Shown in pieces: positions 44,753 to 55,368 of a DNA stretch of 64,000 nt. The DNA is from Shewanella canadensis (lineage in GTDB: Bacteria > Pseudomonadota > Gammaproteobacteria > Enterobacterales > Shewanellaceae): positions 124,001-188,000 of the forward strand of contig NZ_RXNU01000001.1 of the NCBI RefSeq assembly GCF_003966225.1. Direction: 5' to 3'. Both the position numbers and the translations under genes were made by a program. The notes under the pieces were generated by a model that had not been told where the DNA came from, searched no databases, and saw only the letters and a program-made list of their open reading frames with translations. Positions within the stretch are counted from its first letter, which is position 1; the number at the start of each line of letters is the position of its first letter.

Positions 44753-46267
44753 GTGAGTATGAATATGAGTCGCGTCGTCAGAAACAGAGTACAGAAAAAG
44801 ATTGGTTCTGAACTATTGATCAATGTGACGCCGACTGAAGCTCGTGTCGCTTTGGTTGAGCATGGCGTTCTGCAGGAAATCCACATCGAAAGGCGGATGA
44901 AACGTGGCTTAGTCGGCAATATCTATAAGGGAAAGGTCAGCCGGGTATTACCGGGTATGCAGGCAGCGTTTGTCGATATTGGCCTGGATAAGGCTGCATT
45001 TTTGCATGCCTCAGATATCGTTCCCCATACAGAATGTGTTGCCGATGTAGAAAAAGGTAACTTTATCGTTCGTGATATCAATGAGTTAGTCCGTCAAGGA
45101 CAGGATATCATGGTTCAGGTGGTGAAAGACCCCCTGGGAACCAAAGGCGCCAGACTGACAACCGATATAACGCTTCCCTCTCGCTACCTGGTCTTTATGC
45201 CTGGCTCAAGCCATGTTGGTGTGTCTCAGAGAATCGAATCTGAAGAGGTGCGCTCTCGTCTCAAGGGCTTGACTGAACCCTTTGTCGATGAAGATGGTGG
45301 ATTTATTATTCGTACTGCCGCGGAAAGTGCCGGCGAGCAGGAGTTGGTTCAGGATGCCGCTTTTTTACGTCGAGTTTGGGGAAGGGTGAGTGAGCGTCGT
45401 AAACTCAAAGGTGTGTCGCTGCTCTATCAAGATCTGGCACTGCCAGTCCGTATCGTGCGTGATTTTGTCGGTACTGAATTAGATCAGATCCAAGTAGATT
45501 CGAGTCAGACATTCGAAGAGTTACAGGCATTTTCTGAAGAATTTATGCCTGAGATTGCCGAGAAGATAGAACATTACAACGGCCCGGTTCCCATCTTTGA
45601 CCTGTATGATGTTGAAAATGAAGTCCAGCGCGCCCTTGGCAGAAAAGTCGAGTTGAAATCCGGTGGTTATTTGATTATCGATCAAACCGAAGCCATGACC
45701 ACTGTAGACATCAATACCGGGGCTTTCGTTGGCCACAGAAATCTCGAAGAGACCATCTTCAATACCAACCTCGAAGCGACACAGGCTATCGCGCGTCAAC
45801 TCAGATTGCGTAATCTGGGCGGCATCATCATTATCGACTTCATCGATATGTTGAGATCTGAGCACCAGAAGCGTGTCCTTGCCAGTTTGGAACTTGCCTT
45901 GTCCGCCGATAGGGTTAAGACCAATATTAGTGGTTTCTCTGGCCTTGGCTTAGTGGAGATGACGCGTAAACGAACTCGAGAGAGTATAGAGCACGTGCTA
46001 TGTGGAGAGTGCCCTGCCTGTTATGGCACCGGCAGTTTGAAAACCGTTGAAACGGTCTCTTATGAAATATTCAGAGAGATCATTCGATTAGATCGTAGCT
46101 ACGATGCCGACGAATTCTTAGTCTATTGTGCTCCCGGCGTCTTTAACAGCCTGACGGGGGAAGAGGGACATTTGGTTGCCGAGTTGGGTGTGTATATAGG
46201 AAAACGTGTTCGTTTTCAAAATGAACCTATGTATGCGCAAAACAAATTTGATGTGGTAATAATGTAG
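44753..46267 (+). CDS. rng: Ribonuclease G
   Basis: A 504-residue endoribonuclease of the RNase E/G family acting in 16S rRNA 5' maturation and mRNA decay. It has the S1 domain (GNIYKGKVSRVLPGMQAAFVD), 5'-sensor region, DNase-I-like domain with metal-binding TTVDINTG and IIIDFIDM, a zinc-link cysteine region (CGECPACYGTG) and the C-terminal part. The product is about 15 residues longer at the N-terminus than E. coli RNase G. GTG at 44753, ATG at 44759 and ATG at 44765 are in frame. Which one is used cannot be decided; the best spacing from GTGAG favours 44765. Confidence 0.95.
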   Translation: MSMNMSRVVRNRVQKKIGSELLINVTPTEARVALVEHGVLQEIHIERRMKRGLVGNIYKGKVSRVLPGMQAAFVDIGLDKAAFLHASDIVPHTECVADVEKGNFIVRDINELVRQGQDIMVQVVKDPLGTKGARLTTDITLPSRYLVFMPGSSHVGVSQRIESEEVRSRLKGLTEPFVDEDGGFIIRTAAESAGEQELVQDAAFLRRVWGRVSERRKLKGVSLLYQDLALPVRIVRDFVGTELDQIQVDSSQTFEELQAFSEEFMPEIAEKIEHYNGPVPIFDLYDVENEVQRALGRKVELKSGGYLIIDQTEAMTTVDINTGAFVGHRNLEETIFNTNLEATQAIARQLRLRNLGGIIIIDFIDMLRSEHQKRVLASLELALSADRVKTNISGFSGLGLVEMTRKRTRESIEHVLCGECPACYGTGSLKTVETVSYEIFREIIRLDRSYDADEFLVYCAPGVFNSLTGEEGHLVAELGVYIGKRVRFQNEPMYAQNKFDVVIM

Positions 46268-49200
46268 TGCCTCGTCAATTCTGTCCCTTTAAGTTTAGCC
46301 GTTTCTGCTGGCAAATATTAGCGATTATATTGGTGCTGTTTGCCTTGGCTGTGAGTCTCTTTCGGGGGCTCTTGCCCCAGCTTGCAGAGGTAAGGCTAGA
46401 GCTGGTCAAATATATCGAAGATCAGTATCAGGTTCAGGTTAACGTAGGAGAGCTCAACGCCGAGTGGCAGGCCTTTGGCCCCGCCTTAACGGTAAAAAAC
46501 TTAGTACTCCCCCCTCAGGAAAGCTTGCCTTTTACCCTGATAATTCGTGATGTCCATGTCAAGCTCGACTTCTGGGAGAGCTTGATGACGACCAGCCCCC
46601 AGATTGAAAATGTTATTTTCGAAGGGGTCCAGGTTGGGCTCGATATCGATAAACTCAATCAGGCTGGCCCCTCAACAGCATCTGCAGAAACCGATACCGA
46701 TTGGCTATATCGTCTCCTGCTGGAGCAGTTAGAACACTTCTCGATAACGGAGGCCAGCTTACAGTTACTCAGCAAGAGCCATGATTTCAGGCCCATCTAT
46801 GTCAAAGACTTGAGATGGCAAAACAGGAACAACAAGCATCAGGGTCAGGGAAAACTCTACCTCGATGAAGAAGCCTCTGAGGTCGAGCAGCTCTCTCTAT
46901 CGCTGGAGATAGATGGCAATGGTTTCAAGCCTGATAGCCTTAAAGGCCAAGTTTATCTCGCGGCCAGCTCTTTGGATCTGGGCGAATGGGCCTCCAGACA
47001 GAAGAACCCATATGATGAGAAGAGTAAATTGGCGCTGGAAGGCGTAGTGAATCTGCAGGCCTGGTTGAGCCTGGGGAATCGATCGATCGAATCCGGACTC
47101 GTCCAGTTTGAGCCTAGCTGGCTCGAGTGGCAGTTAAATGAAGAAGTGCAACATTTTGAAATCAAAGGTGGACAGTTCGAGTGGCTACCGACTGATAAAG
47201 GTTGGCAACTAAGTAGCAGATCGCTTGAATTTGAAACCAATGATCGACCATGGTCTGAGCTCAACTTTGTTGCTGAACAACGAGGCGAGCAGCTATCAGC
47301 CTATCTGAATCGATTAGACACCAGTACCCTGTTACCCCTTCTACCCTTAGCGCCAAAGGTCGACCTGCTTGCTCTGAAAACCTGGCAGTCGATAAACCCC
47401 CAAGGCTATCTGGATAATATTAAATTCTCTCTGGATGGCGATCTGGGCCCACAAGTTTCGCTGGATGTTAATCAGTTGCAATGGCGAAATTTTGAGAGTA
47501 TTCCGGGCAGTAAACCATTAGATCTGCAAGTTGCCTGGTATGATGATTCACTCTATTTCAACGCCCCGGAGCAAGCCTACACCTTAGATTTTGGTACGGC
47601 TTTCAAGGCACCTATCGTGTTAAATGGTGCCGCTTTCGATGCCCGGTTTAATACCCAATATAGTGAGTTAACGCTTCCTCACCTTCAATTTAGCAATAAA
47701 GATATCAGCCTAGATGCTTCCATGAAAATGGGGGTTGCGGGTGACACTCATCTTGCACTTCTTGCGGATGTGAAGATCAATGATGTCGTTGATGTGGGCA
47801 ATTATTTTCCGCTACATGGTATGGATGCCGGGTTAGTCGACTACCTTGAGGCCGGGCTCGTTGCGGGTAATACCCAAGATGCCAGAGTGATATGGCATGG
47901 TCCATTGAATCAATATCCATACAAAGATCATTCCGGGATCTTTCTGGCGGCTTTCACCCTGAAAGAAGCTGAATTTGAGTTTCAGCCCGATTGGCCGGCG
48001 GTAACCTCGCTGGAGCTATCCGCGCTGTTTGAGAATGCCCGCATGGATCTCACTATCGATAAAGGCGATCTCTTAGATGTCGTCGTCGACGGGGCCAGTA
48101 TCAGTATTCCTGAATTGGGGGCGCGCTCCCTACTGGAGATTGATGCCGAGCTGGCAACCCAAGGTGTTGCAGCGACAGAGGTGATTCAAGCCTCACCTCT
48201 GGCTGAGTCTGTCGGTTCTACGTTGGAGGTGGTTCAGGTGCAGGGTGATGTTACCGCGACTCTGGATCTTTCAATTCCTCTCTATGATGGTGAAGAGGAG
48301 CAGATCCGTGGCTTAGTGCACTTCGACAACACGCCTGTATATATTACAGAACCTGGAATACAGCTCGATGGCGTGACAGGCCAGGTGAGCTTCGTTAACG
48401 AGGTGGTGAAGGGCAACGATATCTCCGCTCAGTTATATCAACAACCGATCTCTCTGAGCTTCGACACCGAGAAGGTGCGTGATAATTATGGCTTGAACCT
48501 GGATCTGAAGGGCGTTTGGCAGCTCGCCGATCTCCCGCCCGAGCTCGATAATCCCTTGATGGACTTCTATTCCGGTGAGGTGAACTGGGATGGGGCCATG
48601 ACGCTTATTTTTGATCAGACGGGCTATCGCATTCAGGCACAGGTCAGTAGCGATCTGCTTGGCACCGAGCTAACCCTTCCTCCACCATTTTCTAAAACCG
48701 CAGATCAGAAGCGAAGCTTGTCTGCCGAGCTTATCGGTGACAATAAACAGTCCTCCCTGGGGATCAAGCTGGGCAAGCAGATGGAGTTCTGGGGGGGATT
48801 CGATCTCGAGTCGGGTGAACAGTTGGATCACTTCGATCTTCTGTTGGGGCGCCTGTTTAAACCCGGTGACCAACTAAAGAGAGACCAGGGGCATTTGCAG
48901 TTAGATATTGCTCAAACGGAGTTTTCCCCCTGGTTACCCGTTATCACCCGTTTCATCTCCTCTTCAACTTCTGAGGCTAGTGCAGCACCGATTGTGCCTG
49001 AGTCTGAGACGGAGTTAACGCCTGAGATTAAGACTGGTATCGATCCGAAGGCATCGATACCGGAAGAGCAAGCCCGGGGATTCTTTCCTCCGCTGATCAG
49101 CATCGATGCTCAGATTGACGATCTGAATTTAATGGGACAAACGCTCTCTGAATTGACCATGACAGCGGCGCCTTTCGAGGAGTTATGGCGCTTCGAGGCC

Positions 49201-50532
49201 ATGTCGAACGAGTTTGATGGCAGGATAGATTTTTATCCGGACTGGTCGACTCAGGGCCTGAAGATGGTCGCCAAAAAGTTTCATATTGCGCCTGAGGTGA
49301 AAGAGGAAGCAAAGGCTGACTTTAAGTCCGATACTGTGTTGAATAATCTGCCGCCACTGGCATTAGATGTCGATGATTTTCGTCTATATGGAAAGCCTTT
49401 GGGCCACCTGGTATTACAGGGGACGCCCAAAGAGGGGCACTATCAGATACAAACTCTCTCTCTGACTACGCCCGAGGTGAAGCTGAGCGGCAAGGGGGCA
49501 TGGAAGAACAGCGAGGGCGAAAATGTCACCGAGTTCGATGTGAAGTTAGACGCGACAAAATTTGATGCACTATCAGCCATCCTCGATATGGATCCCGGCT
49601 TAAAAGATGCGCCGGTTGAAATCGATGCCAATATCTCCTGGCAGGGAGCCCCCTATGCGTTCTCTCTCGAGTCGCTCAATGGCAAGATAAACTTCGAGCT
49701 GGGGAAAGGGCACCTGTCTGAAGTCAGTGATAAAGGCGCCAGAATTTTCTCGCTGTTCAGCTTAGATTCCCTGCTAAGAAAATTATCTCTCGATTTCTCC
49801 GATGTATTTGGCAAAGGCCTCTACTTTAATTCGTTTAACGGTACCCTGGAGATCGATAACGGTGTCATTAAAACCCGTGATACCGAGATGGATGCCGTTG
49901 CGGGAAATATGAAGGTCAGAGGTTACACAGACTTAGTTACCGAAAGCCTGAATTACGATATTCGTTTCGTACCTCAACTCGCCTCCAGTGTTCCTACGGT
50001 TGTATTGCTCACCACCGGTGGTTGGACGCTGGGGCTCGGTGCTTTTGCCCTGACGAAAGTGCTCGAACCTGTTATCGAGGTGATCACCGAGCTAAGGTTC
50101 AGACTGACGGGAACCATGTCTGAGCCTAAACTCGAAGAGTTAGAGCGCAAGAGTAAAGAGATTGAGATCCCCGAGTCTGCACTGCCTCGCGCTAAAGAGG
50201 GTCAGCCTGATAATAAACAGCCTGCTAAAAACCCGCCGGAAAAAAAACAGGGGGCAGAGACTCAAGGGGTTGAGAAGCAAGGACAGCAGATCCAAGGAGC
50301 CGATTCTCGAGAATCCTCCGCTCCTGCAACAATTAACGAATCCGGAGTCGAAATTCTTGCACCAAAAGTGATTGAGATGCCAGACTTTAGGGAGACAAAC
50401 TCTTATCCCCCAGCCAGCAATGAAGATAAGATCAGCCCACCGAAGGAAGCCATAGATGCAGATCAGCCTGTTACAGTGCCAAAGCAGTCGAGACATAGCC
50501 CAAAACCTGCAGTTTATCGAGTCGCAGCTTAG
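46267..50532 (+). CDS. yhdP: YhdP family AsmA-like phospholipid transport protein
   Basis: A 1421-residue protein starting at a GTG that overlaps the rng stop by one base. It has an N-terminal membrane segment (about 14–36), then a very long, β-strand-rich periplasmic part of the AsmA-like/TamB-related (DUF3971) type, which forms a hydrophobic groove bridging the membranes, and a second AsmA-like domain near the end. E. coli YhdP moves phospholipids to the outer membrane. The last 100 or so residues are an unusual Lys/Gln/Pro-rich tail (NPPEKKQGAETQG) not expected in E. coli YhdP. The 3' end overlaps the next gene by 77 bases. Confidence 0.92.
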   Translation: MPRQFCPFKFSRFCWQILAIILVLFALAVSLFRGLLPQLAEVRLELVKYIEDQYQVQVNVGELNAEWQAFGPALTVKNLVLPPQESLPFTLIIRDVHVKLDFWESLMTTSPQIENVIFEGVQVGLDIDKLNQAGPSTASAETDTDWLYRLLLEQLEHFSITEASLQLLSKSHDFRPIYVKDLRWQNRNNKHQGQGKLYLDEEASEVEQLSLSLEIDGNGFKPDSLKGQVYLAASSLDLGEWASRQKNPYDEKSKLALEGVVNLQAWLSLGNRSIESGLVQFEPSWLEWQLNEEVQHFEIKGGQFEWLPTDKGWQLSSRSLEFETNDRPWSELNFVAEQRGEQLSAYLNRLDTSTLLPLLPLAPKVDLLALKTWQSINPQGYLDNIKFSLDGDLGPQVSLDVNQLQWRNFESIPGSKPLDLQVAWYDDSLYFNAPEQAYTLDFGTAFKAPIVLNGAAFDARFNTQYSELTLPHLQFSNKDISLDASMKMGVAGDTHLALLADVKINDVVDVGNYFPLHGMDAGLVDYLEAGLVAGNTQDARVIWHGPLNQYPYKDHSGIFLAAFTLKEAEFEFQPDWPAVTSLELSALFENARMDLTIDKGDLLDVVVDGASISIPELGARSLLEIDAELATQGVAATEVIQASPLAESVGSTLEVVQVQGDVTATLDLSIPLYDGEEEQIRGLVHFDNTPVYITEPGIQLDGVTGQVSFVNEVVKGNDISAQLYQQPISLSFDTEKVRDNYGLNLDLKGVWQLADLPPELDNPLMDFYSGEVNWDGAMTLIFDQTGYRIQAQVSSDLLGTELTLPPPFSKTADQKRSLSAELIGDNKQSSLGIKLGKQMEFWGGFDLESGEQLDHFDLLLGRLFKPGDQLKRDQGHLQLDIAQTEFSPWLPVITRFISSSTSEASAAPIVPESETELTPEIKTGIDPKASIPEEQARGFFPPLISIDAQIDDLNLMGQTLSELTMTAAPFEELWRFEAMSNEFDGRIDFYPDWSTQGLKMVAKKFHIAPEVKEEAKADFKSDTVLNNLPPLALDVDDFRLYGKPLGHLVLQGTPKEGHYQIQTLSLTTPEVKLSGKGAWKNSEGENVTEFDVKLDATKFDALSAILDMDPGLKDAPVEIDANISWQGAPYAFSLESLNGKINFELGKGHLSEVSDKGARIFSLFSLDSLLRKLSLDFSDVFGKGLYFNSFNGTLEIDNGVIKTRDTEMDAVAGNMKVRGYTDLVTESLNYDIRFVPQLASSVPTVVLLTTGGWTLGLGAFALTKVLEPVIEVITELRFRLTGTMSEPKLEELERKSKEIEIPESALPRAKEGQPDNKQPAKNPPEKKQGAETQGVEKQGQQIQGADSRESSAPATINESGVEILAPKVIEMPDFRETNSYPPASNEDKISPPKEAIDADQPVTVPKQSRHSPKPAVYRVAA

Positions 50533-51301
50533 TCTTTTGCCCAGAGTGTCGGGTGAGGAGCAACTGGTCGTGCTACCCGAGTGCTGCTTACTGTTTGGTG
50601 GTCATGAGAGTCAGCAAGGAGAGTATGCACTTAGTTCTTGCTCAGAAGAGAACCCGCTAAAAACTGCGATGTCAGATCTGGCCAGTAAATTTGGTGTCTA
50701 CCTTGTCGCCGGTACCATCCCTGTGCTTGCAGACGATAAGCGGGTTTATAGCCGTACTTATCTGTTCGACTGTGCGGGTAAAGTCTTGGGTGAATACGAT
50801 AAGATCCATCTGTTCGATGTCGATGTTGCTGACGGCACCAAGGAGTATCGTGAGAGTGATACTTTCTGTCCCGGTGAGAAAATTAGTGTAATCGATACTC
50901 CCTTTGGTAAGTTAGGGTTAGCAATATGTTACGATCTGCGCTTTCCGGATCTGTTTAGGGCGATGAGACTGGCCGGAGCCGAGATAATCGCCCTTCCAGC
51001 CGCCTTTACCAAGGTGACGGGCGCCGCACATTGGCAGCCCTTGATTCAGGCCAGAGCGATAGAGACACAATGCTATATTTTAGCCGCCGCGCAATGGGGG
51101 CAGCATAATGAGGGCAGCCGGGAAACCTGGGGGCAGAGTATGATTGTCGATCCCTGGGGACGGATTAAGGCGGAAAAAAAGACAGGTTGTGGCTGGGTTC
51201 AAGCGTCACTGGATAAAAGTGAACTTGCACAAATCAGACAACAGATGCCGATAGAGCAGCATAACCGGTTTTCACCGCCACAATTACAACAAATTAAATA
51301 A
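50456..51301 (+). CDS. Carbon–nitrogen hydrolase (nitrilase family)
   Basis: A 281-residue cytoplasmic enzyme. The catalytic triad is visible: Glu42 (VVLPECCLLFG), Lys116 (EYDKIHLFDVD) and Cys158 (LAICYDLRFPD). The latter motif places it with the Nit1/Nit2-like omega-amidases, which hydrolyse amides such as deaminated glutathione or 2-oxoglutaramate; the exact substrate is not certain. The ATG at 50456 lies inside the end of yhdP but gives the expected family N-terminus (ISLLQCQSSRD). Later starts would remove it. Confidence 0.92.
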   Translation: MQISLLQCQSSRDIAQNLQFIESQLSLLPRVSGEEQLVVLPECCLLFGGHESQQGEYALSSCSEENPLKTAMSDLASKFGVYLVAGTIPVLADDKRVYSRTYLFDCAGKVLGEYDKIHLFDVDVADGTKEYRESDTFCPGEKISVIDTPFGKLGLAICYDLRFPDLFRAMRLAGAEIIALPAAFTKVTGAAHWQPLIQARAIETQCYILAAAQWGQHNEGSRETWGQSMIVDPWGRIKAEKKTGCGWVQASLDKSELAQIRQQMPIEQHNRFSPPQLQQIK

Positions 51302-51383
51302 GATCTTAGGGCCTGTTTCCTGAGAGATTTTTATAAAGATTAAGCGTGATTAAGCTCAAATGAGCAAGAAGAGAGAACTATTA

Positions 51384-52832
51384 ATGCCATTTTTAACTCA
51401 AGTAGAAGCAAGCTTACTGCAAGATGGACAGTCACTGAATGATCTACAGGGCTACCTTAATTCCATTCATCAGCACAATGTCGATTTTTCCGATCTCTAT
51501 TTTCAGGGAAGCCGCCATGAATCTTGGGTATTAGAAGATGGCATAGTAAAAGATGGTAGTTTCCACATCGAACGTGGCGTCGGCGTGCGTGCCATTACCG
51601 GTGAAAAAACCGGGTTTGCCTATGCCGATGAGATAACCCCTGCGGCGCTCAAAGCCTCTGCCGAAGCGGCGCGTAGTATTGCCGTTGCAGGCAAGAGCGA
51701 AACGGTACAAGCCTGGAAACAACAAGAGGTGAAAGCGCTCTATCAGAGTGCAGATCCGATTGCGGCGATGGAAGAGGTGAAAAAGATAGCGCTGCTGAAA
51801 GAGGCGGATGCTTATATACGTAGCCTCGATAGCCGTATCATTCAAGTGGTTATCAGCCTCTCAGGTGTCCATGAAGAGATATTGATTGCGGCGAGTGATG
51901 GCACGCTTGCCGCCGATATTCGTCCTCTTGTGCGATTCAACTGTAGCGTGATCTTAGAGGAAAATGATAAGCGTGAGCGTGGCGCCAGTGGCGGTGGTGG
52001 ACGCCATGGTTATGAGGTCTTGATGGATAACGATGATACCGGCTTGCCTGCTTGCTTCTCTTTTGCCCGTGAAGCGGTCCGTCAGGCATCGGTAAATCTA
52101 CATGCAATCGATGCCCCTGCCGGACAGATGCCGGTTGTACTCGGTGCCGGATGGCCCGGAGTCTTGCTTCATGAGGCCGTGGGTCACGGACTGGAGGCTG
52201 ACTTTAACCGTAAAGGGAGCAGTGCATTCAGTGGACTCGTCGGTCAGCAGGTTGCCTCTAAATTAGTTACCGTCGTCGATGATGGCTCTATACCAAACCG
52301 TCGCGGCTCTCTGAGCATCGATGACGAAGGCGTTGCAACCCAAAAGACGGTCTTGATTGAAGATGGGATCTTAAAGGGCTATATGCAAGATAAGCTCAAT
52401 GCACGTTTAATGGGTGAATTGCCCACAGGTAACGGCCGCCGTGAGTCCTATGCGCACCTGCCTATGCCAAGAATGACCAACACCTATATGGAAGCGGGAG
52501 AGAGTGATCCTCAAGACATTATTAAGTCGGTAAAGAAGGGGATCTATGCGCCTAACTTCGGTGGAGGGCAGGTGGATATTACCTCGGGCAAGTTTGTCTT
52601 CTCAGCTTCTGAAGCTTACCTGATTGAAAATGGTGAAGTGACCCAGGCGATTAAGGGAGCAACCCTGATAGGAAATGGACCAGAGGCCATGGGACAGATA
52701 TCTATGGTGGGTAACGATCTGGCCTTAGATCAAGGTGTCGGCGTCTGTGGTAAAGATGGCCAGAGTGTTCCGGTCGGTGTGGGTCAGCCCTCATTGAAGA
52801 TCGATAGCCTGACGGTGGGCGGAACCGCTTAA
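51384..52832 (+). CDS. tldD: Metalloprotease TldD
   Basis: Peptidase subunit of the TldD/TldE complex. The ATG at 51384 ([12 protein letters not shown]) is preferred to 51360 because it gives an N-terminus of the same length as E. coli TldD (41 residues to the conserved DLYFQ) and has AGAGAG before it. The zinc site HEAVGH is at 263–268. Conserved blocks include [13 protein letters not shown] and [18 protein letters not shown]. The partner TldE (PmbA) is encoded at 61326. The complex threads and degrades unfolded peptides and processes RiPP-type substrates. Confidence 0.97.
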   Translation: MPFLTQVEASLLQDGQSLNDLQGYLNSIHQHNVDFSDLYFQGSRHESWVLEDGIVKDGSFHIERGVGVRAITGEKTGFAYADEITPAALKASAEAARSIAVAGKSETVQAWKQQEVKALYQSADPIAAMEEVKKIALLKEADAYIRSLDSRIIQVVISLSGVHEEILIAASDGTLAADIRPLVRFNCSVILEENDKRERGASGGGGRHGYEVLMDNDDTGLPACFSFAREAVRQASVNLHAIDAPAGQMPVVLGAGWPGVLLHEAVGHGLEADFNRKGSSAFSGLVGQQVASKLVTVVDDGSIPNRRGSLSIDDEGVATQKTVLIEDGILKGYMQDKLNARLMGELPTGNGRRESYAHLPMPRMTNTYMEAGESDPQDIIKSVKKGIYAPNFGGGQVDITSGKFVFSASEAYLIENGEVTQAIKGATLIGNGPEAMGQISMVGNDLALDQGVGVCGKDGQSVPVGVGQPSLKIDSLTVGGTA

Positions 52833-52967
52833 TCTTAACCATGATCTGAAAGTTGGTGTCAGGTTGTAGCTTTTAGGATCTGGCTCCTACTCTTACTGTG
52901 CAAAAAATGTTAACATTTGCCAAGGAATTTAGAGTAAACACTCTAGGTCGAGTGTAGAGGAAAGGGG

Positions 52968-54389
52968 ATGAAGTTTTCACATATAGCCTTATTGTCGTTA
53001 GCGGCACTAGGGCCTTTCACGGTTGGAGCGAAAGAGATGGGATTCTCTCAAGCTTGGCAACAGCTGTTGACGGTAAGCGACAAGTTGCAAGCCGGTGCTC
53101 AGGAAGTTAACCGCGCCGAGGCCGAGCATGAAGCCGGAAAAGATCTTTATCTTCCCTCAATTAGTCTCAACGGAAGTTATACCCGACTCGAAAAACCGAT
53201 CGAGTTAGATCTTAACGATCTTAACCCTCTCGCCTCAATGGATCCCAGCACACTCCCGCCGTCTATCGGTGGTGCCCTTGCCGGTATCCCAAGCTCTATG
53301 TTTGTCACCCAGTTTACCGAACAAGATATCTTCCGTTCCAGTCTCCAGGCCATGTGGCCTATCTATACGGGAGGCAAGATCTCCGCGGCTCAGGGAATAC
53401 ATGCCGCACATGTGGTAGAAAAAGAGCAGCAGTTAAAGCTCTCTACCCGTGATCTCTTTATTCAACTGGTGGATCGCTACTATGGCGTAGCGGTGACACA
53501 GTCATTAGTGCAGACCCGTGGTGAATTAGTTTCCTCCCTCGAAGAGCATGCCAGCCATGCACAGAAACTCGAAGAGCAGGGACAGATAGCGAAAGTCGAA
53601 CGACTCAATGCGCAAGTTGCGCTGGTGAATGCCAAGGTGAACTTTGCCAGTGCCGTGCGTCAAGCGGAAATGGCGACTATCGCCCTATCCCGTATGCTCC
53701 ATGAACATGAAGTGGATACCACATCCGCACTGTTTATGCTTGCCGACGCCCCCTCTCTGCCGCACCTGAGTCAACTGACCATGGTTCAGCATCCTGCGCT
53801 GAAACTACTCGAGGCGAAGGAGGAACAGGCCAACGGCTTGATCGACCTTGAAAAAGGTAAGTATCACCCTACGGTATTTCTCTATGGTAACTACACCCTG
53901 TATGAAGACGATAGCCTGTTTTCTAAGATGGAGCCTGACTGGATGCTCGGTGTCGGAGTTAAGGTACCGCTACTGAGTCGAGACGGACGCAGTGGCAAGG
54001 TGCAGGCGGCTAAGAGTGCATTGCTTCAGGCAAGATATACCAAGGCACAGACCCGGCAAGATCTCAGCCTGCTATTGGATCAAAGTTACCGTCAGCTGTT
54101 ACAAGCTCAGGAGGAGGTTTTATCGCTGGAGACCTCTCTTAGTTTGGCACAAGAGAATAAGCGCCTGAGAGACCTGGCTTTTCGTCAGGGATTATCCACA
54201 TCGATCGAAAAGGTCGATGCAGAATTAAAGCTTACTGGGGTAGAAACTCAGCAGCTGGGTGCTAAATATCGTTATATTCAGGCGTATGCCAGACTCATGG
54301 CCATCAGTGGTCAATTGGAAGAATTTTTAGGTCGTAGCGTTAGTAAGCATACTAATGTCGCGATGCAGGAGAGTAACAATGCAGGCTAA
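52968..54389 (+). CDS. TolC-family outer membrane efflux protein
   Basis: A 473-residue protein with a signal peptide (cleavage near AKEMG, residue 21). Two internally related halves of the OEP (TolC) type are present: long helical stretches with a β-barrel segment (LYLPSISLNGSYTRLEKP and KYHPTVFLYGNYTLYEDD). It would form the outer-membrane channel of a tripartite exporter. The gene begins an operon with an HlyD-like adaptor and two ABC-2 permeases; the 3' end overlaps the adaptor gene by 11 bases. Confidence 0.9.
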   Translation: MKFSHIALLSLAALGPFTVGAKEMGFSQAWQQLLTVSDKLQAGAQEVNRAEAEHEAGKDLYLPSISLNGSYTRLEKPIELDLNDLNPLASMDPSTLPPSIGGALAGIPSSMFVTQFTEQDIFRSSLQAMWPIYTGGKISAAQGIHAAHVVEKEQQLKLSTRDLFIQLVDRYYGVAVTQSLVQTRGELVSSLEEHASHAQKLEEQGQIAKVERLNAQVALVNAKVNFASAVRQAEMATIALSRMLHEHEVDTTSALFMLADAPSLPHLSQLTMVQHPALKLLEAKEEQANGLIDLEKGKYHPTVFLYGNYTLYEDDSLFSKMEPDWMLGVGVKVPLLSRDGRSGKVQAAKSALLQARYTKAQTRQDLSLLLDQSYRQLLQAQEEVLSLETSLSLAQENKRLRDLAFRQGLSTSIEKVDAELKLTGVETQQLGAKYRYIQAYARLMAISGQLEEFLGRSVSKHTNVAMQESNNAG

Positions 54390-55350
54390 TCGTATTATTG
54401 GGGTTGTGGCAATTATTGGCCTGGTTGGAGCGTTGGGGTACGGTTTAAAACTGGCCTATACACCTCAGGATGAACGCATACAGGGTCAGGTTGAGGCGAG
54501 AGAATACAATATCTCCTCAAAGGTACCGGGCAGGGTCGAGCAGGTGTTAGTACGCCGTGGGGATAAAGTTGAGGCGGGCGATCTGTTATTTGCCATCGAC
54601 AGCCCTGAGTTGAGTGCAAAATTGATGCAGGCCGAAGGTGGCAGAGATGCGGCCCAGGCGATGCAGCTAGAAGCCGACACCGGTGCCAGAAAGCAGCAGG
54701 TGATGGCGTCGAAAGAGCAGTGGTTAAAGGCGAAAGCGGCAGCCACACTGGCCAAGACGACTTACGATCGCGTAGAAGTCCTGTTTGTCGAAGGTGTGCT
54801 GGCAAGACAGAAACGCGATGAGGCGTTCACTCAATGGCAAGCCGCCAAGTATACGGAACAAGCCGCCCTGGCCATGTATGAGATGGCAAATGAAGGCGCG
54901 CGTGAAGAGACCAAGGCAGCCGCTGCCGGTAATGCCCGAATGGCGGAAGGTGCGGTAAATGAGGTTAGCGCAATATTGGCCGATAGCCAGATGCGTGCCC
55001 CTAAGTCTGGTGAGATAAGCGAAGTACTGCTACAACCTGGCGAACTCGCGCCAAGTGGGTTCCCTGTGGTGAGTATCATCGATATGGATGATGCCTGGGC
55101 CGTATTTCAGGTGCGTGAAGATCAGCTAAAAGACTTTAAGATGGGTCAAATGCACCTCATCTTTATCCCTGCTCTCGGAGGAGAGTATGAATTCTCGGTC
55201 ACTCATATCAGTGTGATGGGAGAGTTCGCCACCTGGCGTGCCACCGAGAGCGGCCATGATTTCGATATGCGTACCTTCGAGATGGAGCTTCGTCCCGTGA
55301 AGAAGATTCCCGATCTCAGAGTCGGCATGACTACCTTGATGGCGCAATAA
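54379..55350 (+). CDS. HlyD-family periplasmic adaptor
   Basis: The ATG at 54379 follows AGGAGAG and is preferred to a start at 54355. The 323-residue product has one N-terminal membrane segment (about 5–24), a biotinyl-lipoyl-like domain (about 36–75, starting REYNISSKVPGRVEQVLVRRG), a coiled-coil hairpin (80–190) and a β-barrel end (DDAWAVFQVREDQLKDF). It bridges the inner-membrane transporter and TolC-type channel. The C-terminus is short, as in simple adaptors of the YhiI group. Confidence 0.9.
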   Translation: MQANRIIGVVAIIGLVGALGYGLKLAYTPQDERIQGQVEAREYNISSKVPGRVEQVLVRRGDKVEAGDLLFAIDSPELSAKLMQAEGGRDAAQAMQLEADTGARKQQVMASKEQWLKAKAAATLAKTTYDRVEVLFVEGVLARQKRDEAFTQWQAAKYTEQAALAMYEMANEGAREETKAAAAGNARMAEGAVNEVSAILADSQMRAPKSGEISEVLLQPGELAPSGFPVVSIIDMDDAWAVFQVREDQLKDFKMGQMHLIFIPALGGEYEFSVTHISVMGEFATWRATESGHDFDMRTFEMELRPVKKIPDLRVGMTTLMAQ

Positions 55351-55368
55351 CCCAAAGTGTTAGTGTCA

